From positions 62,001 through 126,000 of the forward strand of contig NZ_JARKMX010000001.1 of the NCBI RefSeq assembly GCF_029360705.1: a DNA stretch of 64,000 bases. The letters run 5' to 3'. Origin of the DNA: Paraflavitalea pollutisoli (GTDB taxonomy: Bacteria; Bacteroidota; Bacteroidia; Chitinophagales; Chitinophagaceae). The notes below the pieces were generated by a model. That model was given only the letters and a program-made list of their open reading frames with translations, was not told where the DNA came from and ran no database searches. Numbering within the stretch: position 1 is the first letter of the stretch; each line of letters starts with the position of its first letter. Of this stretch, positions 26,661 through 35,256 are shown in pieces. A program made the position numbers and the translations under genes.

Positions 26661-27383
26661 CTAGGATGCCTTCCTTACTTTGCCAGAGCCGGAAACCTGT
26701 GCATTAACGGCCGGATTACCATTGTAATACACAGAACCGCTGCCCGATATATGAGCTTCCAGCGCATCTGTTACGCCAACTTTAACATTTCCCGATCCGC
26801 TGATGCGCGCATCTGCATTTTTAACTGTAAAACCAAGCATATTAATATTACCGCTTCCGCTGATCGTGAAATTGCCTTTGTTCGCTGTACCGGTATTGAC
26901 TTGAATATTGCCCGATCCGGATATGACAGATTCCAGGGTACCATCGACCACCGCATCTGCGAGCATGATCGATCCTGAACCGCTGAGGCTGAGTTTTAAA
27001 CCGGTTGTTTGTATCTGGCTGTTGGCGCTGATATCACCGGTGCCGCTGATGCTTAATCCATGGTACAACGGTGCACTGACCCGCATAACGATTTTATCGT
27101 GTGAGCCGATGCGCTTGTCCCAATCGAAATAAATGGTTAGCTCATCACCTTTGATCGACGTATGGAGGATGTCGAGGATGTTTTGTTGCGCGTCGATCTG
27201 GAGTTTGTAGCCTGGTTCCTGAGTAACCAGCAGGTTCGCTGGTACGTTTAGGGCTACTTTGTTGAAACCACTGAAGGTTCTTGTCTGTGTTACGGTTGGC
27301 CCCTCGCCGGTAATTTTCTTTTTGCAGGACATTGTCAACACGAACATTGACAGAACGCCCAGCATGAGCATGCTCTTTTTCAT
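26661..27383 (-). CDS. DUF2807 (head GIN domain) lipoprotein
   Basis: A 240-residue lipoprotein with lipobox LTMSC and KKK. The rest is a right-handed beta-helix type domain: FSGFNKVALNVPANLLV is the usual opening, and LSISGTGDIS, LSLSGSGSIML, VISGSGNIQV, FTISGSGNIN and ISGSGNVKV are successive turns with the SGSG signature of DUF2807. Members are common in Bacteroidota at the cell surface and have been suggested to act as adhesins, but no activity is established. A long inverted repeat separates it from the DUF4249 gene upstream, and a lipoprotein gene follows. Confidence 0.92.
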   Translation of the reverse strand: MKKSMLMLGVLSMFVLTMSCKKKITGEGPTVTQTRTFSGFNKVALNVPANLLVTQEPGYKLQIDAQQNILDILHTSIKGDELTIYFDWDKRIGSHDKIVMRVSAPLYHGLSISGTGDISANSQIQTTGLKLSLSGSGSIMLADAVVDGTLESVISGSGNIQVNTGTANKGNFTISGSGNINMLGFTVKNADARISGSGNVKVGVTDALEAHISGSGSVYYNGNPAVNAQVSGSGKVRKAS

Positions 27384-27420
27384 GGCTTTTATTGTTTGTT
27401 TTATTTGACATGATCATACA

Positions 27421-27480
27421 GGCAGGTCAGCGAAGAATGCGCGGCGAGGGTGTTTACTGTTCATGCCCCGCTGACCTGCC
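27421..27480. repeat. 12-bp inverted repeat between DUF4249 and DUF2807 genes
   Basis: GGCAGGTCAGCG (27421-27432) and CGCTGACCTGCC (27469-27480) are perfect complements separated by 36 bases. The right arm can alternatively pair with AGGTC at 27481-27485. There is no T-run on the minus strand after it, so it is not a standard terminator; it could be an intercistronic processing or attenuation structure. Confidence 0.5.
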
Positions 27481-27487
27481 AGGTCTG

Positions 27488-28360
27488 TTAGTTGATGGCC
27501 CTGGACAGTTCAGACTCTGCCACGGTGCCAAACCAGCCGTATATTTTTTTAGTGCTGTTGGATTGTTTATTGAATATGTTGGAGGGTACGTTTTGCAATA
27601 CTTTGGCAAACAGGCCACCGCTGTACAATTGATCGATCAGCTGATCGAGGAAATCGTAAGAAGGTTTGCTCAATGACCGCAACTTTACCGTTACCACATC
27701 TCCTTTCAGGTAGGGGTGCTCGCCATTGGTGATGCCTTCGCGGAAAGGTTCGATAAATGTATAGCCGTCTGAAACATTCTCATAGAAAGAAGCATCGATG
27801 GCCACCATTTCCGTCACATGGTAATTGAGGCTGCCGTTGCGGTACGTGCGGATCCAGGTGTAGTCTGTGCCACCTGCCAGGTCACGGGCATGCATTTCGG
27901 CATAGTATCCTTCTTTCTCGTCGCCTTCGATATCGTCTTTCCCCCTGAATTCAACGGCAATCGAGTCGATCTTGGTTACCCGGTTCAGCACATCCGTCGC
28001 TTCGAATTGCTGGCCATCCCAGTTGATAGACAGTTTGTAAGTATGTCCAATTATACCGATGGACGCCGCACCTGCATCGTATACATAGGCGCCATTCTGG
28101 AAGGTAAAGTCGTACGTTTTGTTGTCCGTCATATCGGTGAGCACGATCTGTGCACCACTTACCACTTCTGGAGCTTTGCTGTCCAGGTAATTCACGGCGC
28201 GCAGAAACTTGATCGTCTGCTTACCGGGCTGGTTGGTGATCCAGGCATCGAGGTAAGGCAACGCTTGCCCATCAGGCAGGTTCACATCCACCACTTTTTC
28301 ACAAGACGAGAAGGTGTATAAAGCGATCAGCGCAACGATATATAGTTTGAAGTTCTTCAT
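27488..28360 (-). CDS. DUF4249 lipoprotein, partner of a TonB-dependent receptor
   Basis: A 290-residue lipoprotein with signal MKNFKLYIVALIALYTFSSC (lipobox FSSC). The mature start EKVVDVNLPDG and the following LPYLDAWITNQPGKQTIKF resemble DUF4249 proteins, which are beta-rich and regularly encoded next to a TonB-dependent receptor. The gene starts six bases after the receptor stop codon, so the two form an operon and the protein is probably an outer-membrane accessory for ligand capture or plug function. Substrate unknown; there is no sugar-degrading gene nearby, so this is not a standard polysaccharide locus. Confidence 0.88.
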   Translation of the reverse strand: MKNFKLYIVALIALYTFSSCEKVVDVNLPDGQALPYLDAWITNQPGKQTIKFLRAVNYLDSKAPEVVSGAQIVLTDMTDNKTYDFTFQNGAYVYDAGAASIGIIGHTYKLSINWDGQQFEATDVLNRVTKIDSIAVEFRGKDDIEGDEKEGYYAEMHARDLAGGTDYTWIRTYRNGSLNYHVTEMVAIDASFYENVSDGYTFIEPFREGITNGEHPYLKGDVVTVKLRSLSKPSYDFLDQLIDQLYSGGLFAKVLQNVPSNIFNKQSNSTKKIYGWFGTVAESELSRAIN

Positions 28361-28366
28361 GGTTCA

Positions 28367-30745
28367 TTAAAATTTAAAGTTCCAGGTAATAGAAGGGATG
28401 ATAGAGCCAAGGATCGACAAGCGCACCGCTTCTTTCTGTTGTGGCTGATCTTCATTTTGGCGGAAGAAGATGGTGTAAGCGTTTTGACGGGCATACACAT
28501 TATAGATACCAAACACCCACTCCTGTTTGAACTTTTTGTCCTGACGGCCTTTCATGGTAGCCGAGAGATCTAGGCGATGGTAGGCCGGCAAGCGGTAATT
28601 GTTTCTCTTTTCAGTGCTGTTGTACGGAACGGGAATACCCTGGATATCGAGGCGCACATCGGGGAAGGTAGCCGGTGTACCGGAACCCAGGTTGAAGTTG
28701 GCCGAGAAGTCCCATTTCTTGTTGTGCGAATAGGTTAGCGCCGCATTAATTACATGGGTTCTATCATAACGGCTCAGGTACCATTCACTTTTGCTGATGC
28801 CGGGCGTTTGACGCTCGGAGCGGCTAAGGGTATAGTTCACCCAGCCCTGCCATTTACCGGTTTCCTTACGCACTTCCAGTTCGAGACCCCAGGCGCGTCC
28901 CTTTCCGGTGACCAGGTCGGCTTCTACCAATTGGTTCAGTTCGAGGTTCGCATTGTCGATATAATCGAGTACATCATCCATTTTCTTGTAAAACACTTCA
29001 GCGGAGAACTCCAACGGTAATCCTTCGGGAATGGTGACCACACCGGCAGATACCTGATCGGTCAGAGAAGGTTTGATGTTATTGGTGCTAGGGAAATATA
29101 GATCGACCGGCGTGGGCGAAGCGGTGTTCGACAGCAGGTGCAGGTATTGGGTGCTGCGGGCGTAGCCAGCTTTGATAAAGGTATTCTTCTTCAGCTCATA
29201 CCGCAAAGACAGGCGTGGTTCGAAGAAAGTCCAGTCCACCACTTTCTTTTTGCTGGTCACCTCTTCTTCACGATCGAGTGGTTTGCGCACGTTGGCGGTG
29301 GTGTCGCGGAAATAATACACCGTCGTATTGCCCAGGTAGGCGTATTGGTTCAGGCGAACGCCACCCTGGATCTGCCACTTCCGATTAACCTTCCAGGTAT
29401 CTTCGAGATAAGCAGCCATTTCCGAACCGAACCTTTTCTTCAGTGTAATGTCGTTCTTCTCCCCTTCGCTGGTAGCAACCCCTTTACCGGGATAGAAGTC
29501 GTAGTACGTTACATTCAAACCAGTCTTCACGGTATGCTTGTTATTTACAAACCAGGTCAGGGCCGGCTTGACACCGTAGGTCTGAATATTGGAGTTCCAG
29601 TCATATTGCTCGCTTACATCGGCATTGGTGGCAGAACTGAAGAAGAGCTTGTAATCGTATTTGGAGTAATACACGCTCGTATTCAGGAACAGCTTGGGGC
29701 TGAAAAGGTGGTTCCACCGGAAGGTTCCCGTAGTGTTGCCCCATTCGAAACCCGCTTCACTACCGAATCCGAAAACGTCACGGCCAAAATAACCACTGAG
29801 GTAGATGGTATTTTTATCATTGATCGCGAGATTGGCTTTGGCGGTAAGATCGTAGAAGTATAGTTTGTTGTCGCGGTCGTCTTTTTTCAGGAACGGCCTA
29901 GACAATACGTCGATGTAGGAGCGACGGCCGGCGATGATAAAGGAGGATTTGTCTTTTTGCAGCGGCCCCTCGATCGACAGGCGACTGAAAATAGTGCTGA
30001 TACCGCCATTTACGGCGAGCTTTTGGTTATTGCCCTCCTTCATGCGGATGTCCAGTACCGAAGAGGTGCGGCCACCATACTCAGCCGGGAAAGCACTTTT
30101 GTATAAGGTAACATTCTTGACAGCGTCCGGATTGAATACCGAGAAAAAACCCAGCAGGTGCGAGCTGTTGTAGACAGGAGCTTCGTCCATCACGATGAGG
30201 TTTTCATCTACATTACCACCCCGAACGTTGAATCCCGAAGCACCTTCCCCTACCGAGGTGATACCAGGAAGTGTCAGCAATGCTTTTACGACATCCGGCT
30301 CACCCATGAAGGCAGGGATCTTTTTGATCTGCCCCATGCTGAGTTGTTGAATACCCAGGGCCACGGTATTGGTTCTGCGCAATCTTTTTTCACCGGTCAC
30401 CACAACCTGGTCCATTTCTACGGCAGCGGTCGACAACGATACTTCGAGTGTTTTATTGGCTGTAAGATCGACTTCTGTTTTATTGATGCCATAGCCGGCA
30501 TAACTGACGTTGACGGTATATTTTCCGGCTGGCAGGCTTACTGAAAAATACCCATAGGCATTTGTCTGCACAGTGGCGCCCGCCGGGTTTACGGTAACAG
30601 TGGCATTGATCAGCACCTCTCCATTAGCGGCATCGCGTACATAACCGCTGATGGTCAGTGCTTTTGCGACCTGCGCATGCACCAATGCGTGACAGGTCAA
30701 CAGGGTTAGGATCATGGATAAAATTCGAAAGGAGGAACGTAACAT
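28367..30745 (-). CDS. TonB-dependent outer-membrane receptor with carboxypeptidase-like domain
   Basis: A 792-residue receptor (start at 30745; an ATG at 30772 adds nine residues before the signal). A signal peptide ends near HALVHAQ. Then come a carboxypeptidase-regulatory-like domain (ISGYVRDAANGEVLINATV, with INKTEVDL), a plug domain (QIKKIPAFMGEPDVVKALLTLPGI, FNVRGGNVDENLIVMDEAPVYN) and a 22-strand-type barrel ending with the usual aromatic residue (TWNFKF). It should import an unknown ligand using TonB and is cotranscribed with DUF4249. The plug and FNVRGG signatures make the class certain. Confidence 0.95.
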   Translation of the reverse strand: MLRSSFRILSMILTLLTCHALVHAQVAKALTISGYVRDAANGEVLINATVTVNPAGATVQTNAYGYFSVSLPAGKYTVNVSYAGYGINKTEVDLTANKTLEVSLSTAAVEMDQVVVTGEKRLRRTNTVALGIQQLSMGQIKKIPAFMGEPDVVKALLTLPGITSVGEGASGFNVRGGNVDENLIVMDEAPVYNSSHLLGFFSVFNPDAVKNVTLYKSAFPAEYGGRTSSVLDIRMKEGNNQKLAVNGGISTIFSRLSIEGPLQKDKSSFIIAGRRSYIDVLSRPFLKKDDRDNKLYFYDLTAKANLAINDKNTIYLSGYFGRDVFGFGSEAGFEWGNTTGTFRWNHLFSPKLFLNTSVYYSKYDYKLFFSSATNADVSEQYDWNSNIQTYGVKPALTWFVNNKHTVKTGLNVTYYDFYPGKGVATSEGEKNDITLKKRFGSEMAAYLEDTWKVNRKWQIQGGVRLNQYAYLGNTTVYYFRDTTANVRKPLDREEEVTSKKKVVDWTFFEPRLSLRYELKKNTFIKAGYARSTQYLHLLSNTASPTPVDLYFPSTNNIKPSLTDQVSAGVVTIPEGLPLEFSAEVFYKKMDDVLDYIDNANLELNQLVEADLVTGKGRAWGLELEVRKETGKWQGWVNYTLSRSERQTPGISKSEWYLSRYDRTHVINAALTYSHNKKWDFSANFNLGSGTPATFPDVRLDIQGIPVPYNSTEKRNNYRLPAYHRLDLSATMKGRQDKKFKQEWVFGIYNVYARQNAYTIFFRQNEDQPQQKEAVRLSILGSIIPSITWNFKF

Positions 30746-30865
30746 ACAAGAAGTTTGTTTGGAGTATGACAACGTAAGATCTACTTACCCCTACGAAGGG
30801 CATACCATTTAGAAAATATTAACATAGCGCAATCGTAAGCAGCGTATGAACGGAGTAATGGTCCG

Positions 30866-30873
30866 CAAAATTA
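30866..30873 (-). promoter_or_regulatory. -7 element for the TonB receptor operon
   Basis: On the minus strand TAATTTTG fits the Bacteroidota -7 consensus TAnnTTTG, about 120 bases before the receptor start. The corresponding -33 TTG is not at the ideal distance. Confidence 0.35.
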
Positions 30874-31141
30874 TACTTCTGCGTGGTAATACACCAGCCG
30901 ACCACATAGAAACCACATAAAGCGACATGATTCACCCAATTCGGTTTAATCATGACCGCATATGACCTTAAGGCTTATCATGATCTACCGAAGCGGCCAC
31001 TGTCCAGCCAGGATAATGCAGCCAACGCTGACCCTTCTTATTGTATACTTATTATTAATGATTCCCGCGTTATTTTTGCGCCTTATTCGTAAAACAGGAT
31101 CATTAAACTTCCTGCACCAGTCAGGGATCAAAACAACAGGA

Positions 31142-32050
31142 GTGGCAGAAAAAGCAGCGACCATCACATCGACCAGATCGAAAGGCCTGATATTATTTAT
31201 AGCCGGACTTTTCTTTGCGATCCTGTGGTCTTCGGCAGCCGTAGCCACCAAAATTGGCCTGCAATCTGCCCAGCCATTTACCATCTGTATTGCCCGTTTT
31301 TTTCTGGCAGGTACAGTCATGTTGTTGATTGCCCATGTCGCCATGGGTAAGCGACTGCCAACGGGCAAAGAATGGAAACAGTTATCGATCTATGGCCTAC
31401 TGAATGTGTCTATTTACCTCGGGGTATACATCGTAGCCATGCAGCAGGTTTCTCCGGGGTTGGGCTCGCTGGCCATCGCCACCAATCCGGTGTTCATCAG
31501 CGTCATCTCCTCTCTTTTCTTCGGTCAAAAACTTCGCCCCGCTATCATCATCAGTTTACTGCTGTGCAGTGCGGGTGTTACGCTGGCCGCCTGGCCACTG
31601 TTACAAAACAGCATGGCTACGCCGTTGGGTATTGGCTTGCTGATGAGTAGCATGTTGGTGTACTCTATCGGCACCCTGTATTTTTCCCGCCAGTCCTGGA
31701 GCGATCTGCACATACTCACCATCAATGGCTGGCAAACCTTGCTCGGCGGTGTTTTTCTGCTACCAGTGGCCATCTTCACTTTTCAGCCATCAAAGAATGT
31801 TTGGGATGGTCATTTCTTCGGTTCGGTGTTGTGGCTGGCCATACCCGTATCGATCATGGCCGTGCAGCTTTGGCTGTTTCTCCTGCGCGACAATCCGGTG
31901 AAAGCTGCCTTCTGGCTCTTTCTATGCCCGGTGTCAGGTTATATCATTGCCAGTTTACTGATGAAAGAACCCATTGGCTTATATGCAGTTATGGGCATGC
32001 TGTTGGTTATAGGAGGCCTTTATCTCGTTCAGCGCAAAAAAGCAGCCTAG
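31142..32050 (+). CDS. EamA/DMT family transporter
   Basis: A ten-helix inner-membrane transporter with two EamA repeats, about 302 residues from the GTG at 31142. ILWSSAAVATKIGL and PFTICIARFFLAG are the start of repeat one; AFWLFLCPVSGYIIASLLMKEPI lies in repeat two. The family moves small metabolites such as amino acids or purine-like compounds out of the cell. An in-frame ATG at 30962 would add a 60-residue unusual extension; the GTG is preferred since it gives the normal family length and lies after a TATTTTTG -7 element at 31071-31078. The true start needs testing. Substrate unknown. Confidence 0.8.
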   Translation: MAEKAATITSTRSKGLILFIAGLFFAILWSSAAVATKIGLQSAQPFTICIARFFLAGTVMLLIAHVAMGKRLPTGKEWKQLSIYGLLNVSIYLGVYIVAMQQVSPGLGSLAIATNPVFISVISSLFFGQKLRPAIIISLLLCSAGVTLAAWPLLQNSMATPLGIGLLMSSMLVYSIGTLYFSRQSWSDLHILTINGWQTLLGGVFLLPVAIFTFQPSKNVWDGHFFGSVLWLAIPVSIMAVQLWLFLLRDNPVKAAFWLFLCPVSGYIIASLLMKEPIGLYAVMGMLLVIGGLYLVQRKKAA

Positions 32051-32232
32051 GTCAAATCAACGCTACAGGGTTTCCCTTAAAAGAATATTAGCATTTTTCT
32101 GTATAGTTTTTTAATTTTAGCAACTGCTCCATTTACCCAACCACCGGTACACATAAGGTATTTATAGGTTAAGACTTTCTGATTCAGGTAGTTTTAATTA
32201 ACCATTGCACACACATTAATACCTGTGTTTTT

Positions 32233-33747
32233 ATGATTGCTCCTGGCTCCACCGTCATCCCGACGGAACACCAACACCACCCGGGCGTACGGCAACGCGT
32301 CCAACAGATACACAAGAAAGCTGCCAACCTCGATGCACTGGTCGAAAACCTCGACGGCTATGTATGGAGTGTCGATACCGAAATGCGGTACATCGTACTC
32401 AACAGCACCCTCGTCAAGCTCATCAAAGACGTGATAGGTGTCGAAGCCCGCCCCGGCGACCGGATGCTCGACATCCTCGAGATTCTCAATCCCGCTAAAA
32501 AGAATGAATGGAATGCCTTCTACCTGCAGGCTTTTCAGGGAAATGGCCAACGCTTCGTGTCTCAATTCGAAATCGAAGGAAAGCCAGCCTATTTTGAAGT
32601 GGCCATCAATCCCATGCGGGAAGAGGGTATCGTAAAAGGTATTTCCTGTTTTGCGCGAAACGTGACCGAATCGCTGCACAATAGCCGCATGCTGCAGGAA
32701 AGCGAACTACGCTTTCGGTCGCTGATCGAAAACTGCGCCGATTTCATCATGATGGCGAACGGAGTAGGCGAATTCATTTATGGCTCGCCCTCTGTCAAAA
32801 GATACCTGGGCTATAGTGACGAGGAGTATCTGTATAAGAGCGTTTTCACGTTCATCCACCCGGATAGCATTGCCGATTCGCAAAAATTGTTGGGCGCCTT
32901 GTCGCTGAACCCCGGAAAACCCTTCACCATCTACCTGAAGCTGCTGCACAAAAACGGACACGAAGTGTGGGTAGAGGGCATTGCCACCAACTTGCTAGAA
33001 ACGCCAGGCATCCAGGCACTCGTCGCCAACTTCCGGGACATCGGAGAACGCCAGAAATCGGATCGCCTGCTGCTGGAGTCGGAGGAATTACGCCGGGAGC
33101 TGATGGAAGAAAAACTGCTGCGGCAAACGGAGATCATGCAAGCCGCCATGGATGCCCAGGAACAGGAAAGGGCCTATATTGGCCGGGAACTGCACGACAA
33201 TGTGAAACAGGTGCTCAGCACTGCTAAAGCCTATCTGGAATATGGACGGGAAAAGCCTGCGGAACAACTCGATATGATCGGCCGCGCCGAGACCATCATC
33301 AGTCAGGCTATCAACGAGTTGCGGGAATTATCCAGATCGCTGATCCAGGTTTTCCGCCAGGAGATCGGCCTGCAGTTATCGATCGAAAACCTGCTCGATA
33401 GCATCCGGTTGGGCAAGCCCTTTGCGATAGTGGCCAATTTTGACCTGGCTAACGAGCAACTGATCAGCGACAAACTCAAGATGACGATCTTCCGCATCCT
33501 TCAGGAGCATATGACCAATATTCAGGTGCACGCCCAGGCAACACAGGTCTGCATCGCCCTCGTCCAGTCTGAGCAGGAGTTGACCCTCAACGTCACCGAT
33601 GATGGTCGGGGATTTGACCTCCGGCAGCCACGCAAAGGCATTGGCCTTACCAATATTTACCACCGGGTAGAGATCTTTAACGGACAGATAAACTTGCAAT
33701 CTTCACCTGGCAACGGTTGCCGGTTAGCGGTCTCTTTTAAGATTTGA
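32233..33747 (+). CDS. Cytoplasmic PAS-domain histidine kinase, NarL/DesK type
   Basis: A 504-residue soluble kinase. Two PAS domains are visible: the first around 35-145 (LDGYVWSVDTEMRYIVLN), the second around 155-275 (FRSLIENCADFIMMANGVGEF and YSDEEYLYKSVFTFIHPDS). The dimerisation region has the HisKA_3 motif ERAYIGRELHDNVKQ with the phospho-His in RELHDN, and the ATPase has DDGRGFDL and GIGLTNIYHR. No membrane segment is present, so it should sense an internal cue. No cognate LuxR-type regulator lies adjacent, which makes it an orphan kinase. It is convergent with the thioesterase gene 16 bases downstream. The 180 bases before it hold no other gene. Confidence 0.92.
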   Translation: MIAPGSTVIPTEHQHHPGVRQRVQQIHKKAANLDALVENLDGYVWSVDTEMRYIVLNSTLVKLIKDVIGVEARPGDRMLDILEILNPAKKNEWNAFYLQAFQGNGQRFVSQFEIEGKPAYFEVAINPMREEGIVKGISCFARNVTESLHNSRMLQESELRFRSLIENCADFIMMANGVGEFIYGSPSVKRYLGYSDEEYLYKSVFTFIHPDSIADSQKLLGALSLNPGKPFTIYLKLLHKNGHEVWVEGIATNLLETPGIQALVANFRDIGERQKSDRLLLESEELRRELMEEKLLRQTEIMQAAMDAQEQERAYIGRELHDNVKQVLSTAKAYLEYGREKPAEQLDMIGRAETIISQAINELRELSRSLIQVFRQEIGLQLSIENLLDSIRLGKPFAIVANFDLANEQLISDKLKMTIFRILQEHMTNIQVHAQATQVCIALVQSEQELTLNVTDDGRGFDLRQPRKGIGLTNIYHRVEIFNGQINLQSSPGNGCRLAVSFKI

Positions 33748-33763
33748 TAACGCAGCGTTGGCT

Positions 33764-34249
33764 TTAGGCGGCATGCGCCCGGGCCTGCGCTTGCAGTTGT
33801 TTGACACGCTCGGCCAACCCGGCCTGGTGATCTTCCGGATGCACGTCCATAGTGCCAGCCAATTCCATGAATGCAGGGGTATGCGCCTTCCTTTTGCCTG
33901 TTTGAGGGTCCACGCAGGTAAAATTGGTCCATAACACCGCCTTGGGCGACTGCAATTGCTCATCATACATCAGCATTTCTACCAGCAAATGCCCTTCCGT
34001 CAATTCCAGCAAGCGCGACACGATGGATACGGTCTCGTTGTAAAAAGCGGGGCGGATGTACTGGATCTCATGACTGCGCACAACCCACGCTAAGCCCTGA
34101 CGGTGAAAAGCAGGCAGGCTAAGCTGGTAATATTGCGACAGGTGATCCTCGCGGGCATTCAGCATATAATCGATATAACTGCTGTTGTTGAGGTGACCCA
34201 GCGGGTCACAATCATTGAAACGAACCTTATAACTACTTTTCAGTTCCAT
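33764..34249 (-). CDS. Acyl-CoA thioesterase, 4HBT hotdog fold
   Basis: A 161-residue hotdog-fold protein. The signature FNDCDPLGHLNNSSYIDYMLNARE near 10-33 (read as DCDPLGHLNN then YIDYMLNARED) is the catalytic Asp/His region of the 4-hydroxybenzoyl-CoA thioesterase group. It should hydrolyse acyl- or aryl-CoA thioesters. The gene is downstream of a TetR regulator, 60 bases apart, and a TetR-type operator lies in the gap, indicating control by that repressor. The two genes may be one unit with two promoters. Confidence 0.88.
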   Translation of the reverse strand: MELKSSYKVRFNDCDPLGHLNNSSYIDYMLNAREDHLSQYYQLSLPAFHRQGLAWVVRSHEIQYIRPAFYNETVSIVSRLLELTEGHLLVEMLMYDEQLQSPKAVLWTNFTCVDPQTGKRKAHTPAFMELAGTMDVHPEDHQAGLAERVKQLQAQARAHAA

Positions 34250-34277
34250 GGCTGATACTTTTGAGTGTTTATAAAAT

Positions 34278-34291
34278 AGACCAATCGGTCT
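34278..34291 (-). promoter_or_regulatory. Candidate TetR operator before the thioesterase gene
   Basis: AGACCAATCGGTCT, a near-perfect palindrome with AGACC and GGTCT arms, lies 29 bases before the thioesterase ATG and after the TetR stop. It repeats the sequence found in front of the tetR-like gene at 34922. Confidence 0.65.
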
Positions 34292-34309
34292 TTAATTGAG
34301 CAAAAAAAA

Positions 34310-34906
34310 TCACCTGGCGTAAATGTCCTTCAGGCGGTCTTTCAGGTTGTCGAGCATGCGATTAAGCAGCGAAACATCGTCTGAAACTTTCGCCATCATG
34401 ATGGCCCCTTCGATCTGGGCGTAGAAGATCTCGGCTTCCCGGCGCTGATCGAGGTCCGGGGCAAACTCCCCATTATCTACCCCTTTTTTAAAGATGCGTT
34501 GCAGGGTATGGAGCATTTCAAGCAAAGCTTCCTTGGTCTTCTTTTTCAGGAAAGGGTAATTGTCGTCCGCATCTACCCCGGTATTGATCAGGGGGCAGCC
34601 ACCTTCAATAGGCGGATTGACGGTATAATTGCGGTAGTACTGTAATATCGCCTGGAGCTTTTCCAGGGCAGTTTTCTTCGGGCCTACCCGGGCACCCAGG
34701 TCTTCTTTGAGCCGTTGGTAGGAGTATTCGAAGGCGGCAGTCGCAATCTCATCCTTGTTTTTGAAATTACCGTAGAGCCCGCCTTTGGCAAGACCAGTCG
34801 CTTCCATAATATCCTGCATGGAGGTATTGGCGTAGCCCTTCTTATTGAAAAGCGGGGCCGCTTTCTCGATGATGAATTCCCTGGTTCGTTCTGCCTTGGT
34901 CGCCAT
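34310..34906 (-). CDS. TetR family transcriptional regulator
   Basis: A 198-residue repressor with the N-terminal TetR helix-turn-helix: REFIIEKAAPLFNKKGYANTSMQDIMEATGLAKGGLYGNFKNKDEI (key parts FNKKGYANTSM, ATGLAKGGLYGNF). The C-terminal part is an all-helical ligand domain with a cysteine (IEGGCPLINTGVDADDN) similar to those in AcuR or YcdC-like regulators. The two matching palindromes at 34922 and 34278 suggest it represses both itself and the thioesterase, and is released by an acyl or aromatic effector (inference). No other genes share its strand upstream. Confidence 0.93.
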   Translation of the reverse strand: MATKAERTREFIIEKAAPLFNKKGYANTSMQDIMEATGLAKGGLYGNFKNKDEIATAAFEYSYQRLKEDLGARVGPKKTALEKLQAILQYYRNYTVNPPIEGGCPLINTGVDADDNYPFLKKKTKEALLEMLHTLQRIFKKGVDNGEFAPDLDQRREAEIFYAQIEGAIMMAKVSDDVSLLNRMLDNLKDRLKDIYAR

Positions 34907-34921
34907 TAGAGGCCAAAAATA

Positions 34922-34933
34922 GACCGATCGGTC
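34922..34933 (-). promoter_or_regulatory. Candidate TetR operator at its own promoter
   Basis: GACCGATCGGTC is a perfect 12-bp palindrome 15 bases before the TetR start codon. It shares the GACC/GGTC half sites with the copy at 34278. The 320 bases between here and 35257 hold no other recognised gene. Confidence 0.7.
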
Positions 34934-35256
34934 CTTTTAAGCAAATTAAAATGGGGTTTTGTGCATTCAACAGAGCGGCTTTCACTCCTGCCGACCTTAT
35001 TCTCCGGAAATGTCGTTTAACCAACAGCCTGACAATGGCCCGTCAGCTTCCACCCCGGCCACACATGCCAAGCGGCATTGACCAATTCACCAACCTATTA
35101 ACCCCTGCTATTCCCTAAAGGATTAACAATCAGTTAATCACGCAGACTATCCTTCTTCCTTAACTTGCCGCCCCCGTGCCAGCAGGTGAAGAAAATTGTT
35201 ATTTCCACCGCAGTTGTTGCTAAGTTGCGCATTGGATACACACTATAATAAAGACT

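Noticed and set aside
27488-30745. TonB receptor and DUF4249 as a polysaccharide utilisation locus
   Set aside because: No SusD-like protein or carbohydrate-active enzyme is adjacent.
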